Of a DNA stretch of 64,000 bases, positions 8,844 to 17,817 are shown piece by piece. The number at the start of each line of letters is the position of its first letter. Position 1 is the first letter of the stretch. The stretch covers positions 33,940 to 97,939 of the forward strand of contig DCVT01000056.1 of assembly GCA_002328075.1 (NCBI GenBank), written 5' to 3'. The position numbers were made by a program, and so were the translations under genes. The notes under the pieces were generated by a model. That model was not told where the DNA came from, made no database searches, and saw only the letters and a list, made by a program, of their open reading frames with translations. This stretch comes from Anaerolineales bacterium UBA2181. Lineage in GTDB: Bacteria > Chloroflexota > Anaerolineae > Promineifilales > UBA4811.

Positions 8844-9724
8844 ACCACTCTTCCCGTCAGAGCCGACCGCACGGCGGTCATATGAACGGCGGTGCTCCCG
8901 CAGCAGCCGCCAATCACCCGGGCGCCGAGTTCGACAAACCGCGGCGTATGGGCGGCGAAATCGGCTGGCGTCATGTCAAATATGGTCCGGTCACCTTCAA
9001 GGCGCGGCAGCCCAGCATTCGGTTTGGCGATAAGTGGGGCAAGCGGAAGAACTGCATGCATCTGTTTCAACGCTTCGAGGACCGGCGGCATTCCCGCGCC
9101 GCAATTGGCACCGATGGCGGACAGCCCCAATGGCCACAGTGATTCGGCGGCTCGGTCGGCTCGCAGTCCCATCATGGTCCGGCCGCGGGATCCAAAGCTG
9201 AACGAGCAAAAGACGGGCAAGTCAGATGCCCGGTGGACGGCTTCGACGGCTGCCCGTGCTTCGTCGAGGTCGGACATGGTCTCGATCCAAAACAGGTCGA
9301 CCCCGGCTTCCTGCAGAGCGACCGCTTGCTCTGTCAGGGTCTCTAGTGCGCCTTCAAAGGTGAGCTTTCCCAGCGGAGCCATCAACTGGCCCGTGGGCCC
9401 GATGTCGCCGGCAACATAGGCCTGGTGGTTTTCGGCCGCCTGCCGGGCAAGGTGAACGGCAGCGCGGTTTAGCTCTCTTACACGGCCGCCCAAACCGGTT
9501 GCGTCCAATTTTACGCGACTACCACCGAAGGTGTTGGTCAGGATGATGTCTGCACCTGCGTCCAGGTAGCTCTGGTGCAGCGCCAAGATCTGAGCAGGGT
9601 TTTCGACGTTCCACAGCTCCGGTGGAATGCCGGGCGAAAGCCCGGCATCCATCAGGACCGCTCCGGTGGATCCGTCGGCGACAAGAACCTCACCTGTGGC
9701 GAGGCGTTCCTGGATAGGTTTCAT
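8840..9724 (-). CDS. Homocysteine S-methyltransferase family protein
   Basis: A 294-residue one-domain protein of the homocysteine/selenocysteine methyltransferase (MetH N-terminal) family. It has DGSTGAVLMDAG at the N-terminus, an internal SAIGANCGAG and the C-terminal zinc-ligand motif VIGGCCGSTAVHM. The three Cys (one in GANCG, two in GGCCG) bind the zinc that activates homocysteine. The methyl donor is not evident. The ATG at 9724 is chosen because GAAAGGAC lies 8-10 bases upstream; the frame also opens at 9757. There is a four-base overlap with the downstream M50 protease. Confidence 0.9.
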   Translation of the reverse strand: MKPIQERLATGEVLVADGSTGAVLMDAGLSPGIPPELWNVENPAQILALHQSYLDAGADIILTNTFGGSRVKLDATGLGGRVRELNRAAVHLARQAAENHQAYVAGDIGPTGQLMAPLGKLTFEGALETLTEQAVALQEAGVDLFWIETMSDLDEARAAVEAVHRASDLPVFCSFSFGSRGRTMMGLRADRAAESLWPLGLSAIGANCGAGMPPVLEALKQMHAVLPLAPLIAKPNAGLPRLEGDRTIFDMTPADFAAHTPRFVELGARVIGGCCGSTAVHMTAVRSALTGRVV

Positions 9725-9838
9725 CAGCGCCTGTCCTTTCGGGGGCAATTGTAACACGGCTCGGCAGCCCGGGAAACCGTCTTTGTCTGACCTTCCCGTT
9801 GGCAGTCAGCGAGGGGTAGGGTGCGCAACGCCGGCGGC

Positions 9839-11113
9839 TCAACCGGCGCTGGCGGATTCTGTCGCCGGCGGCACCGGGGTTACCGAGTGCTGCTGCTGGA
9901 GCCGGACAAATGAGGTCACGCCGGCCTTGATCGTAACCTCCGTCACCAATCGTTCGTGGTTGGTTGTGGCCACCAACCGGTACGTGCCTGCGGGCAGGTC
10001 TGGCAGGACAAAGTTCTCCCCCCAGGAATCGTCTGGCTGGACCTGACCTCGCACGTAGGTGGTAGTGGTGTGAGGTGATTCTGCATCCAAACCGGCAGCG
10101 TACTTCAAGTCGATTGGATACGCCGTCAACTTCACCCGGTCCAGCGCCATTCCGTTGGAATCGGTTACCAGACCGGCCAGCGTACCCCATCCCTCATACG
10201 GGGCAATCCAGAGCGCCGGGTTGCGGGTTGCATTGTAATGGTTCTGGCCGACCCGAACCTCAAAGTGCAGGTGAGGACCCGTCGAATCTCCCGTGTTTCC
10301 CACGCCGGCGAGCAGATCTCCGGCTCGGACTCGTTCGCCGGACTGCACAAAAACCTCCAATAGGTGGCCGTATAGGGTATAGACGGGCTCGCCTTGCCAT
10401 CCCCAATCGTGGCGGAGAATGACCACGTTTCCATATGGGTTGCCGAGTTGCACTGTCGCTGTACCAGTCAGCTCGTGCGTATCCGAGAGTAGCAGGGAAC
10501 CACCCATAGGAGAGGCAACTGTGTGCTCACCCGCGCCGGCCGATGCTGCAGCCATCTGGTACCGGGGGTAGGCTCCAGTTTCCACCCAGACCACCGTCCC
10601 GTCCGCTGCGGCGAGCACAGGGGTGCCTGGATCGTTGGCAAAATCCATGCCATGATGGACTCGCCAGATTCCGCCGCCATCGGCGCCATAAGGGTACCTC
10701 TCCAGGCCAAAGTCTACGCTGCCCGGCGGGATGGGTCGGCGCAGCCAGTAGTGGTCAAGAGGGTGTAACGTCCAGGGCACTGCCACGGGCGGGGGTCGCC
10801 AAGCTCGGATATCAGCCGCCGCCGGAACGGGAGCGGCGAACCGGAGCTCTGCATCCACTGCCCGGATTCCTGGGGTTGGGATCGGCGCTGGCTTGGCCGC
10901 AGAAGCAGGCGGCAGCTGCCGGACCGGCACAACGGGCGATGGAGTCTTGGTCGGCTGCACGGCCGTAGCCGTGAGAGTCGGCAGCCGCAGAACTGGGGCC
11001 GGGGTCTGGTCCGGAGCCGATAGCATCCCCAAACGCAGCGCGCAGCCAGCGAGCAACAGGACCATCACTGCGCTCGATGCCAGAGGGCGTGCCCATCTGC
11101 GCGGGGTCTTCAA
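9839..11113 (-). CDS. M23 (LytM) peptidase lipoprotein
   Basis: A 424-residue secreted lipoprotein. The N-terminal signal ends in lipobox LLAGC (Cys about residue 25). A Pro/Thr-rich linker follows, then an M23 endopeptidase domain with zinc ligands in HHGMDFAN (HxxxD) and HLHFEV (HxH), interrupted by a Ser/Gly-rich insert. The last 110 residues look like a carboxypeptidase-regulatory-type beta-sandwich (GTYRLVATTNHERLVTEVTI). It probably cuts peptidoglycan cross-links outside the membrane. Its start overlaps the stop of the PD40/M15-like gene by four bases, indicating one operon for envelope work. Confidence 0.92.
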   Translation of the reverse strand: MKTPRRWARPLASSAVMVLLLAGCALRLGMLSAPDQTPAPVLRLPTLTATAVQPTKTPSPVVPVRQLPPASAAKPAPIPTPGIRAVDAELRFAAPVPAAADIRAWRPPPVAVPWTLHPLDHYWLRRPIPPGSVDFGLERYPYGADGGGIWRVHHGMDFANDPGTPVLAAADGTVVWVETGAYPRYQMAAASAGAGEHTVASPMGGSLLLSDTHELTGTATVQLGNPYGNVVILRHDWGWQGEPVYTLYGHLLEVFVQSGERVRAGDLLAGVGNTGDSTGPHLHFEVRVGQNHYNATRNPALWIAPYEGWGTLAGLVTDSNGMALDRVKLTAYPIDLKYAAGLDAESPHTTTTYVRGQVQPDDSWGENFVLPDLPAGTYRLVATTNHERLVTEVTIKAGVTSFVRLQQQHSVTPVPPATESASAG

Positions 11114-13275
11114 TCTGCCGCTCCCTCAAGCAACAGGCGACCCAGCTCTTTGGCAGTATAGATCTCCAACATTGCCTCCCGCCAGGAGAGCCCTTGCCGA
11201 TTCTCCAGGTGCCACCACTGGGTGGCGGGGAAGTAGGTGCGCCAGTTGCCGCCTGAGGGAACCCGCTGCCAGCCCAGATCGGCCGCCAGTCGGGTCAAGT
11301 CCACGTAATAGCCAGAAGGAATCTCGCTCTTGGTGCGGCCGCCAGCGGCGTAATCTGACTCGTTTCCGCTGTACCGAGCCTGCAAGTTCCAAGGGAGCAC
11401 GCGCATGGGCTCGCCCTGGCTCCCGTCCTGCCGAGCGGCTCGCAGGTAGACGCGCCACTGAGTGTGCGCGCCGGTGCATTCCAAACCCGCGTCGTCGCTG
11501 GAGGTGATCTCTTGGACCACCTCAAGCTCCGGACTCAGGCCATTGTTGAGCGTGCTTGCCAGGTCCACGGCTCGGCCTGCCTTATGCCAGCTTTGGGTGC
11601 CCAATCCGGGCGGCAAGAGCATGTCCAAGGGCTCCCACATGGAGTCCAACACTCCCAACGGGTCCCATCCTGCCTCGCGGATCACTCGCGCGCGCAGTTC
11701 CCGAAATAGGCCATCGACACGATCGCTCAAGAGTGGACCCGGAACCTGAACTTTGGGCACGGAGACCAACGTGTATGGCGGACCCTCGCCAGCGGGATCC
11801 GCAACCATCTCCCAGAAAGCGGATGCATCGCCGCTGTATAGGTCGACGGACCAGGCGCCCAGGGGCAGAGGAGATTCGGTCCAATCTGGGGAGCTCAATG
11901 GACGTTGGTCCTGGTGAACCTGCGGGGCGGCGCCCCACCCTTCAACTGCCGTTGCCAGGAGGTAGTGATTGGGTGGCGCGTCGTGCACCAGGAGCAGACC
12001 AAGGCCATCCGGAGACCATGTGGGTTCACGACCCTGACCCACCGGGAAAGGCTCGCCGGCCGGCAGATTGTTCGCCATCCGCTGGGCAAACACGAATTGC
12101 TGATCTCTGATTTGGCCGGTGAACGCCAGGTAGTCGCCGGTCGGATTCCAGGCCGGATCGTCCTCCACCGTCTGGATTGATCGGCTAATGTTGATTACTG
12201 CGTCGTCTCGGGAATTTTCCAACGGAAACAGGCAAATGTCCGGGTTTCCATCCCGCCACGAGACAAAGGCAATGTGTCGGCCACACGGCGACCAGGTCGG
12301 CGCGTAATCTGGCGCCGGGTGATCGGTCAGGCGCAATGCCTCGCCGCCGGATGCCGGCAGGATATACAGGTCTAGGTTGCCGTTCAGGTAGCCCTCGTAT
12401 ACTAACCACTGCCCGTCAGGCGACCAGGCAGGGTGGGCCTCGAACGCCTGATCCTGGGTCAGCCGCGAAATCTGCCCCGTTTCTAGAGAAAAAAGGTATA
12501 GATCCCAATTGCCGTTGCGGCGGGAGGAAAAGGCGATTTGGCTACCGTCCGGCGACCAGGCGGGGTCACGGTCGTCGGCCGGGTGGTGCGTGAGACGGAT
12601 GGGGCGGGGGCGGCCGGTGGAAAGCACGTACAAATCGTCGTTGCCGTTCTCGCGCGCTACATACACCACGCTGCCCGTGGCTGCAGGCCAAGCGGCAACC
12701 GGAGAAACGGTGGCCGGCAGCAGCGTGGGCGAGGCAATCGGGGTAGGGGTGAGAGACGGGAACGGCCGAGCTGTCGGGCTGGGAGACGGCGTGTTGATAG
12801 GCGTCGAAATGACGGCTTCGACTATGGTGCTGCTATCTGTCCATGTGCGCGCCAGAAGCAGCAGCAGCAGAATGTTAAGGGCTGCCATCGCTGCGACCAA
12901 GCGCACGAGGCGGTTGCGGCCCTCGAGAACGCCCGGACCAGTTGTGGCCTCACCAACCAGGCGTTTGCTCCGCCAGCGGCGCCAGCGAGCCGATTGTGAC
13001 CGACTCCAAGCCATCAAGGACGAGCACGCTGCTGCCAACTTGCCCCAGCGCAGCGCCAACCGACAGTTTATCCCTGTACCAATGCTGCTGCAGGTTCGCT
13101 GAGCGCGTCTCCAGAGCCCAGCAGCGTCTGGCCGGCTGCGGGCATCTTCTGGAGTTGGCGTTTGCGTCCCATCCGGGAGCTGATCTGGGTTTCTGGCTTC
13201 CGACGAGCCGCGCTGCCACATTTGGTCGAGCTTACGAGCCAAGCCATCCAGCCTTTGCCACCAACGATTCCGCAT
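11110..13275 (-). CDS. Membrane-anchored PD40 beta-propeller protein with M15-like C-terminal domain
   Basis: A 721-residue protein. A basic N-terminus is followed by one membrane anchor (LVAAMAALNILLLLLLA, about 125-141), a Pro/Thr linker, and TolB-like PD40 repeats (WSPDGSQIAFSS, WSPDGQWLVYEG, WSPCGRHIAFVS, WSPDGLGLLLVH). The C-terminal 200 residues carry SWHKAGRAVDL, which fits the SxHxxGxAxD zinc motif of D,D-carboxypeptidases (VanX/VanY, M15), and QWWHLEN, matching ExWH except that the catalytic Glu is Gln686. The zinc ligands are thus kept while the general base is lost. It probably binds cell-wall peptide or similar. Encoded just before the M23 peptidase. Confidence 0.85.
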   Translation of the reverse strand: MRNRWWQRLDGLARKLDQMWQRGSSEARNPDQLPDGTQTPTPEDARSRPDAAGLWRRAQRTCSSIGTGINCRLALRWGKLAAACSSLMAWSRSQSARWRRWRSKRLVGEATTGPGVLEGRNRLVRLVAAMAALNILLLLLLARTWTDSSTIVEAVISTPINTPSPSPTARPFPSLTPTPIASPTLLPATVSPVAAWPAATGSVVYVARENGNDDLYVLSTGRPRPIRLTHHPADDRDPAWSPDGSQIAFSSRRNGNWDLYLFSLETGQISRLTQDQAFEAHPAWSPDGQWLVYEGYLNGNLDLYILPASGGEALRLTDHPAPDYAPTWSPCGRHIAFVSWRDGNPDICLFPLENSRDDAVINISRSIQTVEDDPAWNPTGDYLAFTGQIRDQQFVFAQRMANNLPAGEPFPVGQGREPTWSPDGLGLLLVHDAPPNHYLLATAVEGWGAAPQVHQDQRPLSSPDWTESPLPLGAWSVDLYSGDASAFWEMVADPAGEGPPYTLVSVPKVQVPGPLLSDRVDGLFRELRARVIREAGWDPLGVLDSMWEPLDMLLPPGLGTQSWHKAGRAVDLASTLNNGLSPELEVVQEITSSDDAGLECTGAHTQWRVYLRAARQDGSQGEPMRVLPWNLQARYSGNESDYAAGGRTKSEIPSGYYVDLTRLAADLGWQRVPSGGNWRTYFPATQWWHLENRQGLSWREAMLEIYTAKELGRLLLEGAAD

Positions 13276-13281
13276 GAGTTC

Positions 13282-13310
13282 ACTATATCATGAGAGCGAG
13301 CGCTGTACAA
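13282..13310 (-). promoter_or_regulatory. Promoter of the PD40/M23 operon
   Basis: On the minus strand TTGTAC, 17 bases, TATAGT. The expected start point falls at about 13275, the A of the start codon, so the mRNA may be leaderless. Confidence 0.55.
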
Positions 13311-13341
13311 TGGTAGATGAGGGGCAAGGAAGCCTGATCTG

Positions 13342-13350
13342 TGCTAAAAT
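13342..13350 (+). promoter_or_regulatory. Candidate extended -10 promoter of larA-like gene
   Basis: TGC-TAAAAT, about 28 bases before the ATG at 13378. A clear ribosome site (AAGGAG, 13367-13372) lies between. No strong -35. Confidence 0.4.
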
Positions 13351-13377
13351 CTGGCCTCCTGGAAAAAGGAGTCGTGG

Positions 13378-14646
13378 ATGCGCGTGTTTCTACCCTATGG
13401 CAATACCGGACTGTACGTCGAGTTCCCGGCGACCGTCCATGTGGTGGAGCCCAACTGGGTCCCGGGGCTGCTTGACGAGGCAGCGGCCATCAAGCAGGCG
13501 CTTGACTGCCCCATCGGCAGTGCGCCGCTGCGCCACCTGGTGCGGCCTGGCGATCGGGCGGTGATTGTCCATCCTGACATGACCCGTCCGATGCCCAGCC
13601 GTCGCGTGTTGCCGGTGTTGTTGCGGGAGCTGGAGGCGGCCGGGCTTCAGCCGGATCATATCACGCTGCTGAATGCCTTGGGTACACATCGACGCCAGAC
13701 CGACCAAGAGCTGGAGGAGATGCTGGGAGAGCCAGTGGTCCGCGGGTACCGCTGTCTGCAACATGACTGTTGGGACGACGCCAACCTGGTTTCCCTTGGA
13801 TTGACCCACCTGGGTCACCCGGTTAGGGTCAACCGCACCTACCTGGAAGCAGATATCCGCATCCTGACCGGTTTTGTGGAGCCGCATCTCTTTGCCGGTT
13901 TCAGCGGTGGCCCCAAAGGGGTGTTACCGTCCATCGCCGGGTTTGATAGCGTATTGACCAACCATGGCGCGGAGATGGTCCGCAACCCCGGCGCTACGTG
14001 GGGAGTAACCGAGGGCAACCCAATCTGGCAGGAGATGATGGAAGTTGCGCTGATGACCCGGCCTACTTTCATCCTCAATATCACCCTGAACCGCCAGCGA
14101 GCGATCACCGGTGTCTTCGCCGGTGACCTGCAGGCTGCTCATGCCGCTGGTCGCGCGTTTTGTCGCCAGTCGGCCATGGTGCCTGTACCGCATCTTTACG
14201 ATGTCGTGGTAACCACCAATTCAGGTTACCCCCTGGACCTGAACCTCTATCAGTCGGTCAAGGGGATGTCGGCCGCTGCCAAGATTGTGAAACCGGGCGG
14301 AAGCATTGTGCTGGTAGCCGAGTGCAGGGAGGGGATTCCGGAGCATGGCGAGTATGCCAGACTCCTGGTGGGCTCGGACGGGCCGGCGGCGTATTTGGCT
14401 CGTATGGAGGAGCCGGGTTTTGCATGCATGGACCAGTGGGAAGCGCAGGTTCAGGCGCTCGTTCAACTGCGAGCAGACGTGCATCTGTACGCCGATGGCA
14501 TGACTGACCATCAGATACGACAGAGCTGGCTGGTTCCGTGCCGTGACCTGGAATGCCGTGTGGTGGAGCTCCTGACCGACCGGGGCCGAAACGCCACGCT
14601 CTGCGTGATGCCGGATGGTCCGCAGACAATTCCTTACCTGTCCTGA
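13378..14646 (+). CDS. larA: LarA-family nickel-dependent racemase-like protein
   Basis: A 422-residue member of the lactate racemase (DUF2088/LarA) family. Recognisable motifs are HPDMTRPMPSRRVLP, the GTHR histidine, PHLFAGFSGGPKGVLPSIAG (the Lys that binds the nickel-pincer cofactor in LarA, preceded by the conserved PH), and NSGYPLDLNLYQSVKGM. LarA interconverts D- and L-lactate, and homologues act on other 2-hydroxyacids. The cofactor genes larB, larC and larE are not in the window, but a CbiMQO importer lies 7 kb away and could supply nickel. It is preceded by AAGGAG. The exact substrate is uncertain. Confidence 0.85.
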   Translation: MRVFLPYGNTGLYVEFPATVHVVEPNWVPGLLDEAAAIKQALDCPIGSAPLRHLVRPGDRAVIVHPDMTRPMPSRRVLPVLLRELEAAGLQPDHITLLNALGTHRRQTDQELEEMLGEPVVRGYRCLQHDCWDDANLVSLGLTHLGHPVRVNRTYLEADIRILTGFVEPHLFAGFSGGPKGVLPSIAGFDSVLTNHGAEMVRNPGATWGVTEGNPIWQEMMEVALMTRPTFILNITLNRQRAITGVFAGDLQAAHAAGRAFCRQSAMVPVPHLYDVVVTTNSGYPLDLNLYQSVKGMSAAAKIVKPGGSIVLVAECREGIPEHGEYARLLVGSDGPAAYLARMEEPGFACMDQWEAQVQALVQLRADVHLYADGMTDHQIRQSWLVPCRDLECRVVELLTDRGRNATLCVMPDGPQTIPYLS

Positions 14647-14721
14647 ACCGAGGTGGGACAGGGGGATTCCTGAGAGGGAAGTGGTATCAGCCCACCGGCG
14701 CCGGCCCTCGGCAGGGATGTG

Positions 14722-15747
14722 CTACTCCTCGAAGTCAAGCCCGCATATTGGGCAAACCAGAGCGTCGGCCGGGACAGCCGTTTCGCAACCGGGGCAATAG
14801 GTCTCAAACTCGCTGCCGCACTCCGGGCAGCGCTCGGCGTCCGGGCCTAACGCTGAACCGCATTCCGGACAGAGCTCCTGTTCACAGACGGGGCACTGTG
14901 GGCTGCCCAGCTCGATCGGTTTGCCGCACCCGGGGCACGGAATTATCCGGAGGGCCGGCAACTCGGAGCCGCAGGCGGGACAAGTTTCGTCCTCGGGGTA
15001 CAGCTGGCGCAAGCAGCGGGGGCATATTCGGGTCCAACAGGCGGGACAGGGTGACCTGCCGGGGTGGAAATGGGCGTTACAGACCGGACAGGCGGCGAGT
15101 GTCGACAGCGCCACGCGATGTCCGGCCGGCCGCTGGCGAGCTACCAGGGGATGGGAACAAGCGGGGCAGTTATCTGGAATCCCCAGAACGACCGCTTCAC
15201 AGGCCGGGCAATAACGGGGGAAGAAGGCCTGGCAATCTGGGCAACTGGCAGCGGTGGTCTCCAGCTCGCGGTCACAGAACGGACAACAAAAGGTCAGCGC
15301 CATTCCACAGCTGCCACAATGGGAGTCCTCTTCTCCGACCACAGCGCCGCAGGCGGGACAAAACACCTGACTGCACGCCTCGCAATAGCCGTCCTCAAGA
15401 TACAGGGGAACGTGGCACTGAGGGCAGTGGCCGTTGAACGGGATGTCTTCCCTGCTTCCGGCCGGAATCTCGTCGACAACCGGCACCGATTCCTCCAGCG
15501 CATCGTCCGAAGCAGCAAAAAGAGCACCGCAGTGGGGGCAGGCAGTGTCCTCCGGCCGGATTTCATTGTCACATTCGGTGCAGTACAGGGCGAAATCCGC
15601 GCCGCATTGGGGACACGAGGTGGCCTCTGGCAGTAGAGCCGTCCGGCAGTCGGGGCAGAACTCCTGTCCACACGTGGGGCAGACTTCACTATGTTGCGGC
15701 AATCGCCTGCAGCAGGTTGGGCATTTCACAGCATGACATTCTATCAT
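14722..15747 (-). CDS. Protein of twelve tandem zinc ribbons
   Basis: About 340 residues containing 24 CxxC knuckles, read here as twelve successive four-cysteine zinc ribbons, mostly CPxCG. The spacing between knuckles is regular (about 11-17 residues), apart from an acidic linker near residue 90 and a basic one near 215. There is no other domain, signal or membrane helix. It is convergent with larA and divergent from rplS. The start is uncertain: the frame opens at 15792, an ATG lies at 15747, and a GTG 18 bases further in would give an MKCPTC start. No enzymatic role can be inferred; protein or nucleic-acid binding or a scaffold are possibilities. Confidence 0.8.
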   Translation of the reverse strand: MIECHAVKCPTCCRRLPQHSEVCPTCGQEFCPDCRTALLPEATSCPQCGADFALYCTECDNEIRPEDTACPHCGALFAASDDALEESVPVVDEIPAGSREDIPFNGHCPQCHVPLYLEDGYCEACSQVFCPACGAVVGEEDSHCGSCGMALTFCCPFCDRELETTAASCPDCQAFFPRYCPACEAVVLGIPDNCPACSHPLVARQRPAGHRVALSTLAACPVCNAHFHPGRSPCPACWTRICPRCLRQLYPEDETCPACGSELPALRIIPCPGCGKPIELGSPQCPVCEQELCPECGSALGPDAERCPECGSEFETYCPGCETAVPADALVCPICGLDFEE

Positions 15748-15776
15748 ACTCGCTGAGGACAGCAAGTTGAATACCA

Positions 15777-15804
15777 TTGTCAAGCCCGACAAGTCTGATA
15801 TACT
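15777..15804 (+). promoter_or_regulatory. Sigma70-type promoter of rplS
   Basis: TTGTCA (15777-15782), 16 bases, TATACT (15799-15804). Expected start near 15811, leaving an approximately 85-base leader. Confidence 0.65.
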
Positions 15805-15811
15805 AGTTGGT

Positions 15812-15867
15812 CACGGCTCGCCGATGCGAGCTTTCATTTTGTTTGAACGCGGCTGGATTCGGCCGTG
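15812..15867 (+). promoter_or_regulatory. rplS leader with two mutually exclusive stems
   Basis: The leader starts with a perfect hairpin GCTCGC-CGAT-GCGAGC (15816-15831) followed by a T-rich stretch. CACGGC (15812-15817) can instead pair with GCCGTG (15862-15867), which would disrupt that hairpin. This resembles a ribosomal-protein leader control region, but no known L19 leader motif was identified. Confidence 0.35.
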
Positions 15868-15895
15868 GTGCGTGAATAGCAGAGGTGAGTGAGCT

Positions 15896-16246
15896 ATGTC
15901 TCAGCAATTGATGCAGCATTTCGAAGCGCCGGCCAATGACAACGTGCCCGAGCTGCGGCCGGGCGATCAGGTCAAAGTGCATATCAAAATCGTTGAGGGC
16001 GATCGGGAGCGGGTCCAGGTCTTTCCCGGCACGGTCATTCGGCAGCGCGGCGGGGGAAACGATGCCACTTTTACCGTGAGGCGGATCGCATCACACGGCA
16101 TCGGGGTAGAACGTACTTTTCTGCGCAAATCTCCACGGTTGGAAAAGGTAGAGGTCACGCGGCATTCGCACATCCGTCGCGCCAGGCTCTTCTTCCTGCG
16201 CGGTCGAACGGGCAAGCGGGCACGTTTGGCGGAGAAACGCCGCTGA
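15896..16246 (+). CDS. rplS: 50S ribosomal protein L19
   Basis: A 116-residue L19 of normal length. It has the typical N-terminal half (LRPGDQVKVHIKIVEGDRER, FPGTVIRQRG) and the IASHGIGVERTF segment, and ends with the basic tail HIRRARLFFLRGRTGKRARL. L19 sits at the 30S-50S interface. The usual neighbours (trmD, rimM, rpsP) are absent, so rplS is transcribed alone from its own promoter and ends at a strong hairpin. Confidence 0.98.
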   Translation: MSQQLMQHFEAPANDNVPELRPGDQVKVHIKIVEGDRERVQVFPGTVIRQRGGGNDATFTVRRIASHGIGVERTFLRKSPRLEKVEVTRHSHIRRARLFFLRGRTGKRARLAEKRR

Positions 16247-16258
16247 TCGATTGATGGG

Positions 16259-16295
16259 AGGCTGGAGGAGGAGTCGTCGGCTCCTCCTCCAGCCT
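16259..16295. terminator. Bidirectional hairpin between rplS and lysS
   Basis: A perfect 15-base-pair stem (16259-16273 with 16281-16295) and a 7-base loop, placed between convergent genes. There is no T-run, so termination efficiency is uncertain. Confidence 0.6.
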
Positions 16296-16297
16296 GC

Positions 16298-17800
16298 TCA
16301 CTCGCGGTTACGTAAATGGGGGAAGAGCAGCACCTCGCGGATGCTGCGCCGGTCTGCAAATAACATCACCAGCCGGTCGACGCCGGTGCCAAACCCACCG
16401 CACGGGGGCATACCGTACCGCATCGCTCGAAGATAATCCTCGTCCATGGGGTGGGCGTCTTCGTCTTTGGCATCATAGAGTCGTCCCATCTCCAGGAACC
16501 GTTCCTGCTGGTCCAGCGGATCGTTGATTTCCGAAAACGCGTTTCCCATCTCCATGCCGGCAATGAAAAACTCGAACCGCTCCACGTGGGTGGGATCGTT
16601 GGGTTTGGTCTTGGCCAACGGGCTGATGTCGCGGGGGTAATCCAAGACAAAGGTGGGTTGGATGAGGGTGGGTTCCACGTGGGTGCCCAACAAGCTGTCC
16701 ACCAGTTTGCCCCAGGATGATCTAGGGTCAGGTTGGTGGCCGTGGGCGCGCATGGCGGCGGCAAGGTCTTTTGCCGTGGGATGTTGGGTATAGTCGATGC
16801 CGGCCGTGTCGAGGATCGCCTGCCGCAGCGTGAGTCTCCGCCAGGGGGGCGCCAGGTCAATAGTCTGCCCCTCAGACTCGATGGAAGTGCCACCAGTTAA
16901 CTGGCGTGCGACATAGGCCAGCATGTTTTCCGCCAGTTCCATCACCTGGTTATAGTCCAGATAGGCTGCATAGAACTCGAGTTGGGTGAACTCGGGATTG
17001 TGCTTGAAGCTGACTCCCTCGTTGCGAAAGTCCCGACCAATCTCGTAAACGCGGTCATACATGCCCACCAGCAAACGTTTCAGGTAGAGCTCGAAACTGA
17101 TCCGTAGGTAAAGGTCCTGGTGGAGCTGCTGATGGTGTGTGACAAACGGGCGAGCAGCCGCGCCACCGTAGATGGGCTGGAGGATCGGCGTCTCGACCTC
17201 AAGGAAACTCTCCTGATCCATGAATTGGCGGAGCGCGGCGACCACTCGCGCCCGAGTGCGAAAGAGCTCGCGAACCTCTGCGTTGGAGGCCAGGTCGGCG
17301 TACCGCTGCCGATAGCGCTCCTCCACGTCGGCAAACGCCGAATAGCGAACACGCTCCCCATCTACCTGCTGTTCCTTGACGACTGGCAGAGGGCTGATGG
17401 CTTTGGTCAGCATGCGAAAGTCGCTCACCAGAACGGATGGCTCGCCGGCGCGGGTGCGGACGGTGGTCCCAGTTGCCTCGACAAAGTCGCCCAGGTCGTA
17501 ATCGCGCTCTAGGCGATCCATTGCCAGCTCGCCCAACGCATCAGCACGAAAAAAGAGCTGAATCTTGCCGCTGCCGTCCTCGATATGGGCAAACGCAGCC
17601 TTGCCCATCAGACGCAGGCTGCGAATGCGACCGCACACTGTTACCGCAACGTTCTCCCCTTCGCGCTCCAGGGCCGACACCGCAGCGGCCGCAGTGTGGG
17701 TGCGGTTCGTCCGAGCCGGGTAGGGGTCAAGGCCCGCCGAGCGAATGCGCTGCAGCTTTTGCAGGCGTCGCTGCTCCAGGTCGTTTGGTTCCCAGGCCAT
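16298..17800 (-). CDS. lysS: Lysyl-tRNA synthetase, class II
   Basis: A 500-residue class II synthetase that charges tRNA-Lys. The N-terminal OB-fold (about 55-160) includes VTVCGRIRSLRLMGKAAFAHI. The catalytic domain has motif 2 (FRNEGVSFKHNPEFTQLEFYAAY) and motif 3 (GFGTGVDRLVMLFADRRSIREVLLFPHLR). The ATG at 17800 is chosen because GGAGGA precedes it closely; the open frame continues to 17833. It lies just downstream of a tRNA gene and that gene's terminator, so it may depend on readthrough or an unseen promoter. Confidence 0.97.
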   Translation of the reverse strand: MAWEPNDLEQRRLQKLQRIRSAGLDPYPARTNRTHTAAAAVSALEREGENVAVTVCGRIRSLRLMGKAAFAHIEDGSGKIQLFFRADALGELAMDRLERDYDLGDFVEATGTTVRTRAGEPSVLVSDFRMLTKAISPLPVVKEQQVDGERVRYSAFADVEERYRQRYADLASNAEVRELFRTRARVVAALRQFMDQESFLEVETPILQPIYGGAAARPFVTHHQQLHQDLYLRISFELYLKRLLVGMYDRVYEIGRDFRNEGVSFKHNPEFTQLEFYAAYLDYNQVMELAENMLAYVARQLTGGTSIESEGQTIDLAPPWRRLTLRQAILDTAGIDYTQHPTAKDLAAAMRAHGHQPDPRSSWGKLVDSLLGTHVEPTLIQPTFVLDYPRDISPLAKTKPNDPTHVERFEFFIAGMEMGNAFSEINDPLDQQERFLEMGRLYDAKDEDAHPMDEDYLRAMRYGMPPCGGFGTGVDRLVMLFADRRSIREVLLFPHLRNRE

Positions 17801-17817
17801 GGTACATTCCTCCGTCC

